Assembly (NCBI GenBank): GCA_009731375.1
Contig: BJOX01000025.1
Location: 323,329-345,354 of the forward strand
Direction: 5' to 3'
Length of the DNA stretch: 22,026 nucleotides
Source of the DNA: Paulinella micropora
Taxonomy: Eukaryota; Cercozoa; Imbricatea; Euglyphida
Position numbers and translations under genes: made by a program. Shown in pieces: positions 8,533 through 18,504 of the stretch (position 1 is its first letter; each line of letters begins with the position of its first letter). The notes below the pieces were generated by a model. The model had not been told where the DNA came from and did no database searches. It was given only the letters and a program-made list of their open reading frames with translations.

Positions 8533-9053
8533 GATGAGATATCGACTAATGTCAGAAAAAAGGAGCTTCTGATTTCGTCAACCAAGGAGATTGTGGGCAA
8601 AGTATTTACCCAAAGCCCAGCTAAGCCGTGATGTTTGCACGGAAGGGACTAATACAGGCGATACCAGAAGAGCTCTCTGGACAGCATGTCTCAGCGAGAG
8701 CTCAAACCTCCCTAGTACCAGGCGGGGCGAGGGCTCGTTCCATAAGCGCCCCTTGCAGAACGAGCTCCCACCTCCGTTACAGAATACCCAGTAAGCAGAT
8801 GGAATTTCGAGACTGTGGCATCGACAGTCTAGCATAAACCGACAGAGCACTGTGGGGTATTCCGGGTTCAACAAGCGAGAAAGGGCACCCTGAGGGAACA
8901 GGATTGTGCTTCACGACACTACTTCGGCATGTGAGTTATAGGCGTATGGCTAGGCACACAAAGGGCACCCCACCACGGGCCCAGCACTCCCACACCATCC
9001 CCTAATTCTCTGTCTGTCGACAGATGGCAAGGGAGGGTCAGTGACACCTCGAG

Positions 9054-9056
<3 letters not shown>
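8533..9056 (-). mobile_element. R1 dispersed element, about 525-bp copy
   Basis: It is nearly identical to 5781-6310 apart from small indels, and starts with the family's shared end GATGAGATATCGACTAATG. The other end stops at CACCTCGAG, where GATA starts, about 65 bp short of the longest copy. No intact coding frame was found. Confidence 0.55.
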
Positions 9057-9123
<67 letters not shown>

Positions 9124-9148
9124 CATAGATAGATAGATAGATAGATAC

Positions 9149-9212
<64 letters not shown>

Positions 9213-9234
9213 TTAGATAGATAGATAGATAGAC

Positions 9235-9291
<57 letters not shown>

Positions 9292-9297
9292 TCCGAC
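9057..9297. repeat. (GATA)n array
   Basis: Nearly pure GATA with single GATACATA and TTAGATA variants, running up to the donor of the exon at 9298. Confidence 0.95.
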
Positions 9298-9343
9298 CAG
9301 CACCATGGATATCTGCCAACAGCCATGGGTCAGTCGCGGGCAG
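9298..9343 (-). CDS. Short exon leading into A1 (candidate)
   Basis: A 46-nt exon reads LPATDPWLLADIHGA plus one base. The acceptor is CATGCAG and the donor is GCTG/GTCGGA. Its phase-1 exit joins exon A1 as GGA (Gly), giving [12 protein letters not shown], which parallels LPSLQPHELVIPGYGRG in exon A2a. That alignment is the main reason to accept so short an exon. Its own entry phase (0) does not fit the candidate exon at 9529-9590. Confidence 0.45.
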
Positions 9344-9349
9344 CTGCAT

Positions 9350-9528
9350 GCATACATACATACATACATGCATACATGCATACATACATACATACACACA
9401 TACATACATACATACATACATACATGCATACATACATACATACATACATACATACATACATACATACATACATACATACATGCATACATAACACACATAC
9501 TTCCTTACATACATACATACATACCTAC
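9350..9528. repeat. (CATA)n array
   Basis: CATA with CATG variants. It lies directly downstream of the donor of the exon at 9529-9590 on the minus strand, which reads GTAGGTATGTATG. Confidence 0.95.
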
Positions 9529-9590
9529 CTGTGGACACGTGGAGAAGTTTCCACTCAACATCACCATTCACCGTGTCAAAAAAACGACAG
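9529..9590 (-). CDS. Candidate exon of the minus-strand gene
   Basis: 62 nt after CTGTGAAG encode CRFFDTVNGDVEWKLLHVST and end at ACAG/GTAGGT, a good donor leading into (TATG)n. The composition is not repetitive and looks protein-like. The phase-1 exit does not fit the next exon, so another exon or a different boundary is needed. It has no clear counterpart in the second module copy. Confidence 0.3.
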
Positions 9591-9729
9591 CTTCACAGCT
9601 TGAGCAAACGTCTCACCACATGTCTACATGTAGACACAAATTCATCGTTAGAGCTGAAAAACAAATGCCGATTTTCCCTGCTGTATATAGATATAGATTC
9701 GTACTGAGGTTTTAGGTTAGGGTGGCTCC

Positions 9730-9766
<37 letters not shown>

Positions 9767-9779
9767 ACCNNNNNNNNNN
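9591..9779. other. Unique spacer, poly-C and gap
   Basis: It holds a perfect 16-bp palindrome TGTCTACATGTAGACA (9619-9634), then a long C run from about 9731 and a 10-base gap (9770-9779). The minus-strand open frame is short and ends in TGA just before the candidate exon; I do not call it. Confidence 0.4.
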
Positions 9780-9880
9780 AGCCGGACCGGCGAGCCCGTA
9801 AAACACGTCAAATTTGGCGCGCCGAATAATGCATTTTATCGATAACCTGACCACATTTTATGGAGGTGACCGATAAAATA
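9780..9880. repeat. Dispersed structured repeat, copy 2
   Basis: This is homologous to 4061-4186 (CCCGTAAAACACGTCAAATT, AACCTGACCACATT). The terminal inverted repeat is TTTTATCGATAACC facing GGTGACCGATAAAA. Relative to copy 1, a C-G pair has become A-T, with one additional A-C mismatch. Confidence 0.6.
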
Positions 9881-9949
9881 TCTACCTATCTATTCTATGT
9901 AGAGGAGACAGACAGGAAGTCTCAAGACATTTGTATACACATACACAAA

Positions 9950-10351
9950 TACACACATACATACATACATACATACATACGTGAACACATATTCTTAACA
10001 CAGTGCGAACCTGTCTGTTTGTATGTCTTTATGAATTCATGTGTGCATGAATGTAAGTATGTATGTATGTCTGCTTGTATGTCTTTATGAATATATGTGT
10101 ACGAATGTAAGTATGTATGTATATCTGTTTGTATGTCTTCATGAATGTATTTGTGTGCGAATGTAAGTAAGTATAAATGTAGGCATGTATGTATGTATGT
10201 ATGTATGAAGGTATGTATGTATGTATGTACGCACGTGCATATGTACGTACGTACGTATGTGTGTATGTATGTGTGTATGTATGTATGTATGTATGTGTGT
10301 ATGCATGTATGTATGTATGTATGTATGCATGCATGTATGTATGTAAGGAGC

Positions 10352-10397
<46 letters not shown>

Positions 10398-10442
10398 GTG
10401 CGTGTGTGTGTGAGAGAGAGAAAGAGATAAACAGAAGAGAGG

Positions 10443-10482
<40 letters not shown>

Positions 10483-10730
10483 GGGAGAGAGTGAAAGAGA
10501 GAGAGAAAGAGAAATAATGAGAGGACTTTGGATTTTAAAAAAAAGAAAAAAAAAAGAAACAGAAACAGAAGAAGAAGAAGAAGAAGAAGAAGAAGAAGAA
10601 GAAGAAGAAGAAGAACAAGAAGAAGAAGAAGAAGAAGAAGAAGAAGAAGAAGAAGAAGAAGAAGAAGAAGAAGAAGCGATCGATAAACGGGGAAACGGAG
10701 AAAGATACAAAGATAGATAAATAGATAGAT
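9950..10730. repeat. CATA, TATG, TC, GA and GAA arrays
   Basis: A degenerate 60-70 bp unit (TCTGTTTGTATGTCTTTATGAA...GAATGTAAGTATGTATGT) repeats three times at about 10010-10170. TATG follows to 10345, (TC)n at 10352-10395 faces (GA)n at 10410-10515, and (GAA)n spans 10565-10676. No gene was found. Confidence 0.85.
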
Positions 10731-10782
10731 AGATGACATATCGAATAATGTCAGAAAAAAGACGCTTCTGATTTCGTCAACC

Positions 10783-10786
<4 letters not shown>
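10731..10786 (-). mobile_element. R1 element, 55-bp remnant
   Basis: It matches the shared R1 end (ATATCGAATAATGTCAGAAA) through TTTCGTCAACCAAG, then stops at GATA. Confidence 0.5.
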
Positions 10787-11637
<851 letters not shown>

Positions 11638-11674
11638 TCAATAGTTGCGTCGTCACCTACACAACCAGCCTCAT
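11638..11674 (-). CDS. Candidate small exon
   Basis: A 37-nt island between arrays, after (TATC)nTAG, encodes EAGCVGDDATI and could end at GA/GTAATC. It is non-repetitive and has a pyrimidine-rich upstream tract, but its entry phase does not fit the phase-2 exit of the exon at 12040. It could equally be a relic. Confidence 0.2.
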
Positions 11675-11679
11675 CTAGA

Positions 11680-11757
11680 TAGATAGATAGATAGATAGAT
11701 AGACAAACAGACAGACAGACAGACAGAGAGAGAAAGACGCACAGACACAGACACAAG

Positions 11758-11811
<54 letters not shown>

Positions 11812-11859
11812 CACACAAAGAGAGAGAGAGAGAGAGAGAGTGAGAGAGAGAGAGCTCTT

Positions 11860-11894
<35 letters not shown>

Positions 11895-11895
11895 T

Positions 11896-11966
<71 letters not shown>

Positions 11967-11970
11967 GCAT
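11680..11970. repeat. GATA, GACA, CA, GA then CT arrays
   Basis: GATA/GACA (11680-11735), CA (11755-11815), GA (11818-11852), then CT (11856-11964). The GA and CT blocks form an inverted repeat joined at GAGAGCTCTTTC. Confidence 0.95.
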
Positions 11971-12039
11971 GCCATCAGCACGTTTGAGCTAAAAAAGATA
12001 CCCCTGACAACCTGATTTCGGATCGTATCTCACACATAC

Positions 12040-12123
12040 CATTTGAAATAAGCGTCCCATATGCCCCTTATACCTGGAATCGAGTCAAAGTACTCAGAGT
12101 GTTCCGGTGCTACATATTCCACC
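12040..12123 (-). CDS. Exon of a minus-strand gene, copy 1 (EYFDSI..AYFK)
   Basis: An 84-nt exon reads VEYVAPEHSEYFDSI, PGIRGIWDAYFK plus two bases. The acceptor is GATAG (TGTAG is an alternative 18 bases further on) and the donor is TG/GTATGTGTGAG. Entering with one base, it fits the phase-2 exit of the exon at 12533-12597. It is homologous to that exon and shares the first 70 or so intron bases too, so a block of about 500 bp was duplicated. The role is unknown. Confidence 0.55.
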
Positions 12124-12169
12124 CTATCTTCTTACTATACTTCTGAATCATAATCATTCTTTTTTATCT

Positions 12170-12233
12170 ATTTCTCTTTCTTTTTCTCTTCCCTATTCTA
12201 TTCTTCTCTCTCTCTCTCTTTCCTCTTCCTCGT

Positions 12234-12312
<79 letters not shown>

Positions 12313-12465
12313 CTATCTATATATCTATCTATCTATCTCTTTCTTTCTCTTCCTCTTTCTCTGGATCTCTCTCTCTCTATCTATCTCTCTCTCTCTCTAT
12401 ATATAATATATATATATTATATTTCTCTTCCTCTTTCTCTCTCTCTCTCTCTATCTCTCTCGCAT
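12170..12465. repeat. TC, TATC and TTTC arrays
   Basis: Pyrimidine arrays with a TATATAATATATATATATTATAT palindrome-like patch at about 12399-12421. No gene was found. Confidence 0.9.
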
Positions 12466-12532
12466 GCAGCAGCACGTTGGGACGCTTAAAAACAAAACCC
12501 CTGCTTTCTTTCGAATGGTTACTCACAGATAC

Positions 12533-12597
12533 CGTTTGAAATAAGCCCCATACGCACCCCTTATACCAGAAAAAGGTGATATGGAGACAAAGTACTC
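12533..12597 (-). CDS. Exon of a minus-strand gene, copy 2 (EYFVSI..AYFK)
   Basis: A 65-nt exon, EYFVSISPFSGIRGAYGAYFK plus two bases. The acceptor is AAGATAAGACAG and the donor is CG/GTATCTGTGAG. Entry phase 0 fits the exit of the exon at 13272-13486. It aligns with the exon at 12040-12123 (EYFDSI-PGIRGIWDAYFK) and ends in the same phase. The conserved EYF-x-SI ... GIRG ... AYFK pattern, with non-random substitutions, supports coding. Confidence 0.6.
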
Positions 12598-12604
12598 CTG
12601 TCTT

Positions 12605-13200
12605 ATCTTGCTAGTTATGTTACGTTATGTTATGTTATGTTAGATCTTGTGTTATGTTATGTTATGTTATGTTGTGTTGTGTTGTGTTATGTTATGTTAT
12701 GTTATGTTATGATATATTATGTAATGTAATGTAATGTAATATAATGTAATGTAATGTAATGTTATGTTATGTTATGTTATGCAATGTAATGTGTTATGTT
12801 ATGTTGTTACGTCATGTTATGTTATGTTATGTTATGTTATGTTATGTTATGTTGTGTTATGTTATGTTGTGTTAGATCTTGTGTTATGTTATGTTATGTT
12901 ATGTTATGTTATGTTTTGTTGTGTTGTGTTCTGTTATGTTATGTTATGTTATGTTATGTTATGCTATGTTATGTTATGTTATGTTATGTTATGTATGTTA
13001 TGTTATGTGTTATGTTATGTGTTATGTTATGTGTTATGTTATGTTATGTTATGTTATGTTATGTTATGTTATGTTATGTTATATGTTATGTTATGTTATG
13101 TTATGTTATGTTATGTTATGTTCTCTGTTATGACATAATGTTATGTTATGTTTTGTTTAACGGTTATGTTCTAGAGTCATGATATGGTATGTTATGTTAA
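12605..13200. repeat. (ATGTT)n pentanucleotide array
   Basis: TTATG units with GTGTT, TAATG and TTAGATCTTG variants. The M-L-C-Y-V open frames on the plus strand are array translations, open in several frames because the unit contains no stop. Confidence 0.95.
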
Positions 13201-13271
13201 TAAGAACATTGTTATGTTATATAATATGTGCAAATGTACATATCTATAGATCCATGCATTTATGCACATAC

Positions 13272-13486
13272 ATTTATGCACTCAGACTTTTTACATAACC
13301 CTGCGTGAAACGGTGACAGCTCCTTTATTTTTCTATTGCTGCATTTGCCCAACGCTGACTCACGCACCATTGGAGGGTTCAAGACAGTCTTCACACTCCC
13401 ACCCTGACACATAGTTGATTCGAACTGACATGAAATATAGGACCCCGCCGCCTTCCACCACATATAACAGGGCTTTGGTGGAACCC
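13272..13486 (-). CDS. Cys-containing exon of the minus-strand gene
   Basis: A 215-nt exon has two bases plus 71 codons. The acceptor is TTTTTTTGCAG, the best in the window, and the donor is AAT/GTATGT. It reads [19 protein letters not shown], later TMCQGG, LGKCSN and AGLCKKSEC: seven cysteines, a WW pair, several Lys. The phase-0 exit fits the exon at 12597. I do not recognise the domain. The composition suits an extracellular region and could be the 5' part of the large Cys-rich gene, about 4 kb upstream of its next clear exon. The start codon is not in this exon. Confidence 0.6.
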
Positions 13487-13499
13487 CTGCAAAAAAAGT

Positions 13500-14235
<736 letters not shown>

Positions 14236-14275
14236 ACTCATATCTGGTTCCTGTCTCATTGCACTTTTTAAGTAG

Positions 14276-14388
14276 GAATTTTGAAATGCATTATGTGGAA
14301 GTCCCACAAGACCCACACCACTTTTCGCCTTCTCACTCTGCCTCACACACTCTTCGCCCCGAACTGCGAGCTATGCGCCTGGCGGCCG
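14276..14388 (+). CDS. Exon alpha of a plus-strand gene
   Basis: A 113-nt exon after GCACTTTTTAAGTAG has one base + 37 codons + one base and ends GGCCG/GTCAAC. It reads [20 protein letters not shown], then [12 protein letters not shown]. Its phase-1 exit fits exon beta (15261), giving RLAA-G-FVCAF. The 3' end occurs twice more downstream as PEARALRLAA and TEARALRLAA. A different frame reads CELCAWRPV, so the frame choice rests on the splice fit. The function is unknown. Confidence 0.4.
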
Positions 14389-14397
14389 GTCAACGCA

Positions 14398-14490
14398 TTC
14401 CATTTACTTATTTACTTATTTACTTACTTACTTACTTACTCACTTACTCACTCACTTACTCACTTGCTTGCTTGCTTGTTTGTTTGTTTG

Positions 14491-14522
<32 letters not shown>

Positions 14523-15125
14523 ATTACTTACTCACTTACTCACTCACTGACTCACTTGCTTGCTTGCTTGTTTGTTTGCTTACTTATTTGCTTACTTACT
14601 CACTTACTTACTCACTTACTCACTCACTTACTCACCTGCTTGCTTGCTTGCTTGCTTGTTCTATTGCTTACTTACTTGCTTACTTACTTACTTACTTACT
14701 TACTCACTTACTCACTCACTTACTCACTGGCGTGCTTGCTTGCTTGTTTTGCTTACTTACTTACTCGCTTACTTACTTACTTACTTACTTACTAACTTAC
14801 TTACTTACTTACTTCCCGAAGCTCGAGCTCTGCGCCTGGCGGCCGGTCCATTAAATTCTTTGTACACTCATTTGCTTTCTTACTCACTTAATTACTTGCG
14901 CACTAGGCTTGCTTGCTTGCTTACATAAATACATACATACAAACATACATACATGCATACATACATACATACATACATAGATACATACATAGTATTACAT
15001 ACATACATACACATACATTCTTCCTTGCTTTCAGGGGTCGTGTGTGCATTTTCACTGGGTGGGGCAGCTTGGCCCAATATGCTTACTACTTACTTACTTA
15101 CTTACTTACTTACCCTCTTACTTAC
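14398..15125. repeat. (ACTT)n arrays with CTTG and CATA patches
   Basis: ACTT with CACT, CTTG and TTTG variants at 14398-14814, CTTG at about 14905-14920, CATA 14925-15018 and ACTT 15084-15128. On the minus strand (ACTT)n reads (AAGT)n, so GTAAGT recurs every four bases. Part of a roughly 300-bp tandem unit is repeated from 14815 and again from 15129. Confidence 0.9.
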
Positions 15126-15158
15126 TTACCGAAGCTCGAGCTCTGCGCCTGGCGGCCG
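14815..15158 (+). pseudogene. Two 3'-half copies of exon alpha
   Basis: 14815-14845 and 15129-15158 repeat the last 30 or so bases of exon alpha (CTGCGCCTGGCGGCCG, followed by GT) directly after ACTT arrays. They keep the donor end but have no acceptor. Both are downstream of the full exon. Confidence 0.5.
15035..15083 (+). pseudogene. 5'-half copy of exon beta
   Basis: After CCTTGCTTTCAG it reads VVCAFSLGGAAWPNM and breaks into (TACT)n at ATGCT, where exon beta continues. Compared with exon beta in this frame, four of seven differences are synonymous third-position changes. It lies upstream of the full exon. Confidence 0.5.
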
Positions 15159-15260
15159 GTTCATCCATTTCTTTGTTTGTATACTCATTTGGTTTTCTAA
15201 CTCACTTAATTACTTGTGCACTAGGCTTGCTTGCTTGTTTGCTGTCTTCCTTGCTTTCAG

Positions 15261-15339
15261 GGTTCGTGTGTGCGTTTTTACTGGGAGGGGCAGCGTGGGC
15301 CAACATGCTGCGGCCCCACCACGACAGACAGACAGACGG
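15261..15339 (+). CDS. Exon beta: hydrophobic segment
   Basis: A 79-nt exon has two bases + 25 codons + two bases. The acceptor CTTCCTTGCTTTCAG is strong, and the donor is ACGG/GTAAAT. It reads FVCAFLLGGAAWANML and then RPHHDRQTD. The first 16 residues could form most of a membrane helix. Entry phase 1 fits exon alpha. The minus strand of the same stretch is also open (AAPPSKNAHTNPESKED), so strand is not certain; the acceptor and the synonymous changes favour plus. Confidence 0.4.
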
Positions 15340-15429
15340 GTAAATAGACAGAAATGGAGAAAGAAGGAGACAGGTAGATAGAGAGTAGCTTGGGCCTTTA
15401 TGCACGACTCAAGGAAGCCAGCTGGCCCG

Positions 15430-15477
15430 CTGTAAGTAGTAGTAGAAGTAGTAGAAGTAGTAGTAGAAGTAGTAGTG

Positions 15478-15547
<70 letters not shown>

Positions 15548-15555
15548 TAGAAGTG

Positions 15556-15602
<47 letters not shown>

Positions 15603-15615
15603 TGTAGTTAGTAGT

Positions 15616-15680
<65 letters not shown>

Positions 15681-15699
15681 AGTAGTAGTGGTAGTAGTG

Positions 15700-15736
<37 letters not shown>

Positions 15737-15810
15737 TAGTAGTGGTAGTAGTAGTAGTAGTGTAGTAGTAGTACTAGTAGTACTAGTAGTACTAGTAGTA
15801 CTAGTAGTAC

Positions 15811-15855
<45 letters not shown>

Positions 15856-15860
15856 CAGTA
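15430..15860. repeat. (TAG)n trinucleotide array
   Basis: AGT/TAG repeats with GGTAGT, AAGTAG and an ACTAGT sub-block at about 15770-15815. The S-S-S, Y-Y-Y and L-L-L frames are array translations. Confidence 0.95.
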
Positions 15861-15865
15861 GCACA

Positions 15866-16131
15866 CCAGAGGGAGTTAGCGGCTGATATTTGTTGTATCT
15901 GACACTTCTTGATGAGCTCTCTTCAAAAATATAAAAGTTGTGCTGCCGGGTGGCGTAAAACCAGAAAATCCAGGTTTTGCGCCACCAGGCGCCGTTCGCG
16001 CACATGAGAGGGAGTTTGAGGCGATGTTTGGTGTACCCGACACCTCTCGGTGAGCTCTCTTCGGAGATCTAAAAAATTTGGTGCCGGGTGGCACAAAAAC
16101 CAGAGATTTCAGGTTGTTGTGCCACCAGAGC
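15866..16131. repeat. Two tandem copies of a hairpin-bearing unit
   Basis: Units of about 130 bp at 15866-15998 and 16004-16131 share GAGGGAGTT, GAGCTCTCTTC and a strong stem: 15949-15986 (GGTGGCGTAAAACC/GGTTTTGCGCCACC) and 16087-16126 (GGTGGCACAAAAACC/GGTTGTTGTGCCACC). One stem pair is G-C in the first and A-T in the second. The minus strand is open through both units, giving repeated KRAH-x-EVS-x-T-x-NI, but this may be accidental. Confidence 0.6.
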
Positions 16132-16366
16132 TTATACTTGCGCCCTGCTGGTACCTCCGGCAACTGAACGTACCCTGTCGACGGGGAAGGGGGGGGTCCG
16201 GGGGGCACTCCCCCCGGGAACCCCAGCCCTGTAATTTTACGTACCCGAAGCGAATTCGCCGGCACCAAAATGAATGGCTGAGAATGCTCCAAGGCTGTAA
16301 AAGTTGCGCATGTGAGAATGAGAGGAAAAGCGACCTTGGGAAGAGGGGGGGGGGGGGGGGGGGGGG
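16132..16366. other. Unassigned G/C-rich spacer
   Basis: It includes a GGGGGGGTCCGGGGGG/CTCCCCCCGGG inverted pair (about 16189-16220) and ends in poly-G at the gap. The minus strand remains open from the hairpin units, but no splice sites or motifs make me call it a gene. Confidence 0.4.
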
Positions 16367-16523
16367 NNNNNNNNNNNNNNNNNNNNNNNNNNNNNNNNNN
16401 NNNNNNNNNNNNNNNNNNNNNNNNNNNNNNNNNNNNNNNNNNNNNNNNNNNNNNNNNNNNNNNNNNNNNNNNNNNNNNNNNNNNNNNNNNNNNNNNNNNN
16501 NNNNNNNNNNNNNNNNNNNNNNN

Positions 16524-16615
16524 GGCCCTGTCGCCAGTTCGATTCCCGTCGGTGCCACCAGTATTTTCATTGAACATACCGATCCGTCTGGACCAGTATT
16601 TTCATTGAACATACC
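16524..16615 (+). mobile_element. tRNA-derived SINE, fragment between gaps
   Basis: It matches 17911-17967 of the fuller SINE, including the B box AGTTCGATTCC, and then carries a second copy of CCAGTATTTTCATTGAAC within 34 bp. Gaps on both sides (16367-16523, 16616-16794) hide the rest. Confidence 0.6.
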
Positions 16616-16794
16616 NNNNNNNNNNNNNNNNNNNNNNNNNNNNNNNNNNNNNNNNNNNNNNNNNNNNNNNNNNNNNNNNNNNNNNNNNNNNNNNNNNNNN
16701 NNNNNNNNNNNNNNNNNNNNNNNNNNNNNNNNNNNNNNNNNNNNNNNNNNNNNNNNNNNNNNNNNNNNNNNNNNNNNNNNNNNNNNNNNNNNNN

Positions 16795-16825
<31 letters not shown>

Positions 16826-16860
16826 CATTGGATTATTATTATTATTATTATTATCATTAT
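16795..16860. repeat. (ATT)n array
   Basis: TTATTATT with one ATCATTGG break between the gap and the 493-bp repeat. Confidence 0.95.
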
Positions 16861-17745
16861 TCCCGATGAAAAAACCTAGTCACACTTGCTAAACAGAGTT
16901 CCAGCCCAATGGCCTCAAGACGTTAAACTGTGACGCCAACTCATAACCCTTTGGTGGTAGATGCTGGGGAGGAGGGTCGTTGCGCGCGTAAAAGATCTTA
17001 AACTCCGCATATGCTGGTTGATAGCCCAGGACCCAGCAGACACCAGATTGTTATGGGTGGGGTTTCGAGGCAGCTCTAGCAACCGCGCTTGGTGTATGCA
17101 CTTGCACATTCGGTGACGTCTTGCAAGAGGTTGCTGGGACTGCGGAATAACCTCGGCTTAGTGCAGTCTTGCCCTCAGGAGCTCCATCGGTGGCCCCGAT
17201 CATCAGGCGAGAGACTGACACGGGGGGGTGGAGGACCTCGAACAAGGGTATTGGAGGCTTATGTCCGTTGAGGATATGCCATTAGCTGCATCAGTACGCC
17301 TCAGATATAGTAAATCTGCCTTGGAGTGTTGATTGTGACATATTTGAGGGAAATCCCGATGAAAAAACCTAGTCACACTTGCTAAACAGAGTTCCAGCCC
17401 AATGGCCTCAAGGCGTTAAACTGTGACGCCAACTCATAACCCTTTGGTGGTAGATGCTGGGGAGGAGGGTCGTTGCGCGCGTAAAAGATCTTAAACTCCG
17501 CATATGCTGGTTGATAGCCCAGGACCCAGCAGACACCAGATTGTTATGGGTGGGGTTTCGAGGCAGCTCTAGCAACCGCGCTTGGTGTATGCACTTGCAC
17601 ATTCGGTACGTTAAACTGTGACGCCGCTGGGACTGCGGAATAACCTCGGCTTAGTGCAGTCTTGCCCTCAGGAGCTCCATCGGTGGCCCCGATCATCAGG
17701 CGAGAGACTGACACGGGGGGGTGGAGGACCTCGAACAAGGGTATT
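16861..17745. repeat. 493-bp tandem repeat, one full and one gap-truncated copy
   Basis: Copy 1 is 16861-17353. Copy 2 is 17354-17745 and is cut by a gap. Identity is nearly complete apart from one substitution at 17413 (A to G) and an 18-base replaced block at 17608-17625. No conserved coding frame was recognised; the 64-residue open frames in both copies have no family resemblance I can name. It is likely a satellite unit or part of a larger element. Confidence 0.75.
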
Positions 17746-17832
17746 NNNNNNNNNNNNNNNNNNNNNNNNNNNNNNNNNNNNNNNNNNNNNNNNNNNNNNN
17801 NNNNNNNNNNNNNNNNNNNNNNNNNNNNNCAC

Positions 17833-17869
<37 letters not shown>

Positions 17870-17875
17870 TTGGAC

Positions 17876-18130
17876 ACCGTGATAGCCCAGTGGTCAAGTT
17901 TTACCATCTGGGCCCTGTCGCCAGTTCGATTCCCGTCGGTGCCACCAGTATTTTCATTGAACATACCGGTCCGTCTGGAAGTGTTGGAACTGCCCTTGCG
18001 GGGGTGTCATTAGAGCCTATCGTCAATTCTTCGTACTCCCCTCACGGGTGAGACGATGGAGGCGCATGTGCAGAAATGCATCAGCCATTGACAGAGAAGC
18101 ACTATTATTACCATTATCATCATCATCATC
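17876..18130 (+). mobile_element. tRNA-derived SINE
   Basis: A tRNA-like head has an A box TAGCCCAGTGG (17883-17893) and a B box AGTTCGATTCC (17923-17933), 40 bases apart, as in a pol III promoter. ACACCG near the start can pair with CGGTGC after the B box, like an acceptor stem. A tRNA-unrelated body follows and ends in ATT/ATC repeats (18099-18137). (ATT)n also precedes the head. A partial copy is at 16524. Confidence 0.65.
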
Positions 18131-18228
18131 ATCATTATAGATATGGGGATATATCATTCATGTTGATTATCATCTTTGGAGAGGGCAGATGAGGATGGCT
18201 GATTACTATTTCTTATTTGTGAAGGCAG

Positions 18229-18328
18229 ATGGGCCCGTTGGCTGCTTGGCTGCTAGCGTTGGCGGCCGCGCGGGGCGATGCAACAAGCCACACAGAGGAT
18301 GACTCGCCAAATGAGCGTCCGAGCCCTG
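18229..18328 (+). CDS. Secreted 150-residue protein, exon 1 of 3
   Basis: ATG at 18229 opens a typical signal peptide: MGPLAAWLLALAAARGDA has a hydrophobic core of Leu and Ala and small residues at a plausible cleavage site. It is followed by acidic, polar THTEDDSPNER-like sequence. The exon ends in phase 1 at CCCTG/GTCTTG, running into a (CTTGT)n array. With exons at 18661-18729 and 18786-19069 it gives 453 nt, exactly 150 codons plus a stop, with all phases matching. In algae with complex plastids such a leader could also start a bipartite targeting sequence. No family was recognised. Confidence 0.5.
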
Positions 18329-18330
18329 GT

Positions 18331-18425
18331 CTTGTCTTGTCTTGTCTTGTCTTGTCTTGTCTTGTTTTGTCTTGTCTTGTCTTGTTTTTTGTCTTGGCTT
18401 GGCTTGTCTTGGCTTGGCTCCAATC
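18331..18425. repeat. (CTTGT)n pentanucleotide array in intron 1
   Basis: CTTGT and CTTGG units begin two bases into the intron, so the donor GTCTTG is itself the first array unit. Confidence 0.9.
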
Positions 18426-18504
18426 GCGGCCCTCCTGCACTCTGCTTCTCCACACACACACACACGAATCAGTCACGAGCGAGGCTTCGACTCTCAGCTA
18501 CAAA

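Noticed and set aside
8310-8535. Regularly spaced repeats that could suggest a CRISPR array
   Set aside because: The units are 4-8 bases with no unique spacers, and the DNA is eukaryotic.
12764-13182. Plus-strand M-L-C-Y-V frames of up to 128 residues
   Set aside because: Translation of the ATGTT pentanucleotide array, open in more than one frame.
15876-16577. 233-residue minus-strand frame with repeated KRAH-x-EVS motif
   Set aside because: It runs through a gap and two noncoding-looking hairpin units; there are no splice sites or substitution pattern favouring coding. It could be revisited if transcripts exist.
17876-17950. A functional tRNA gene
   Set aside because: The A and B boxes are good, but the T stem does not pair and the acceptor stem has a mismatch; a SINE with an array tail fits better.
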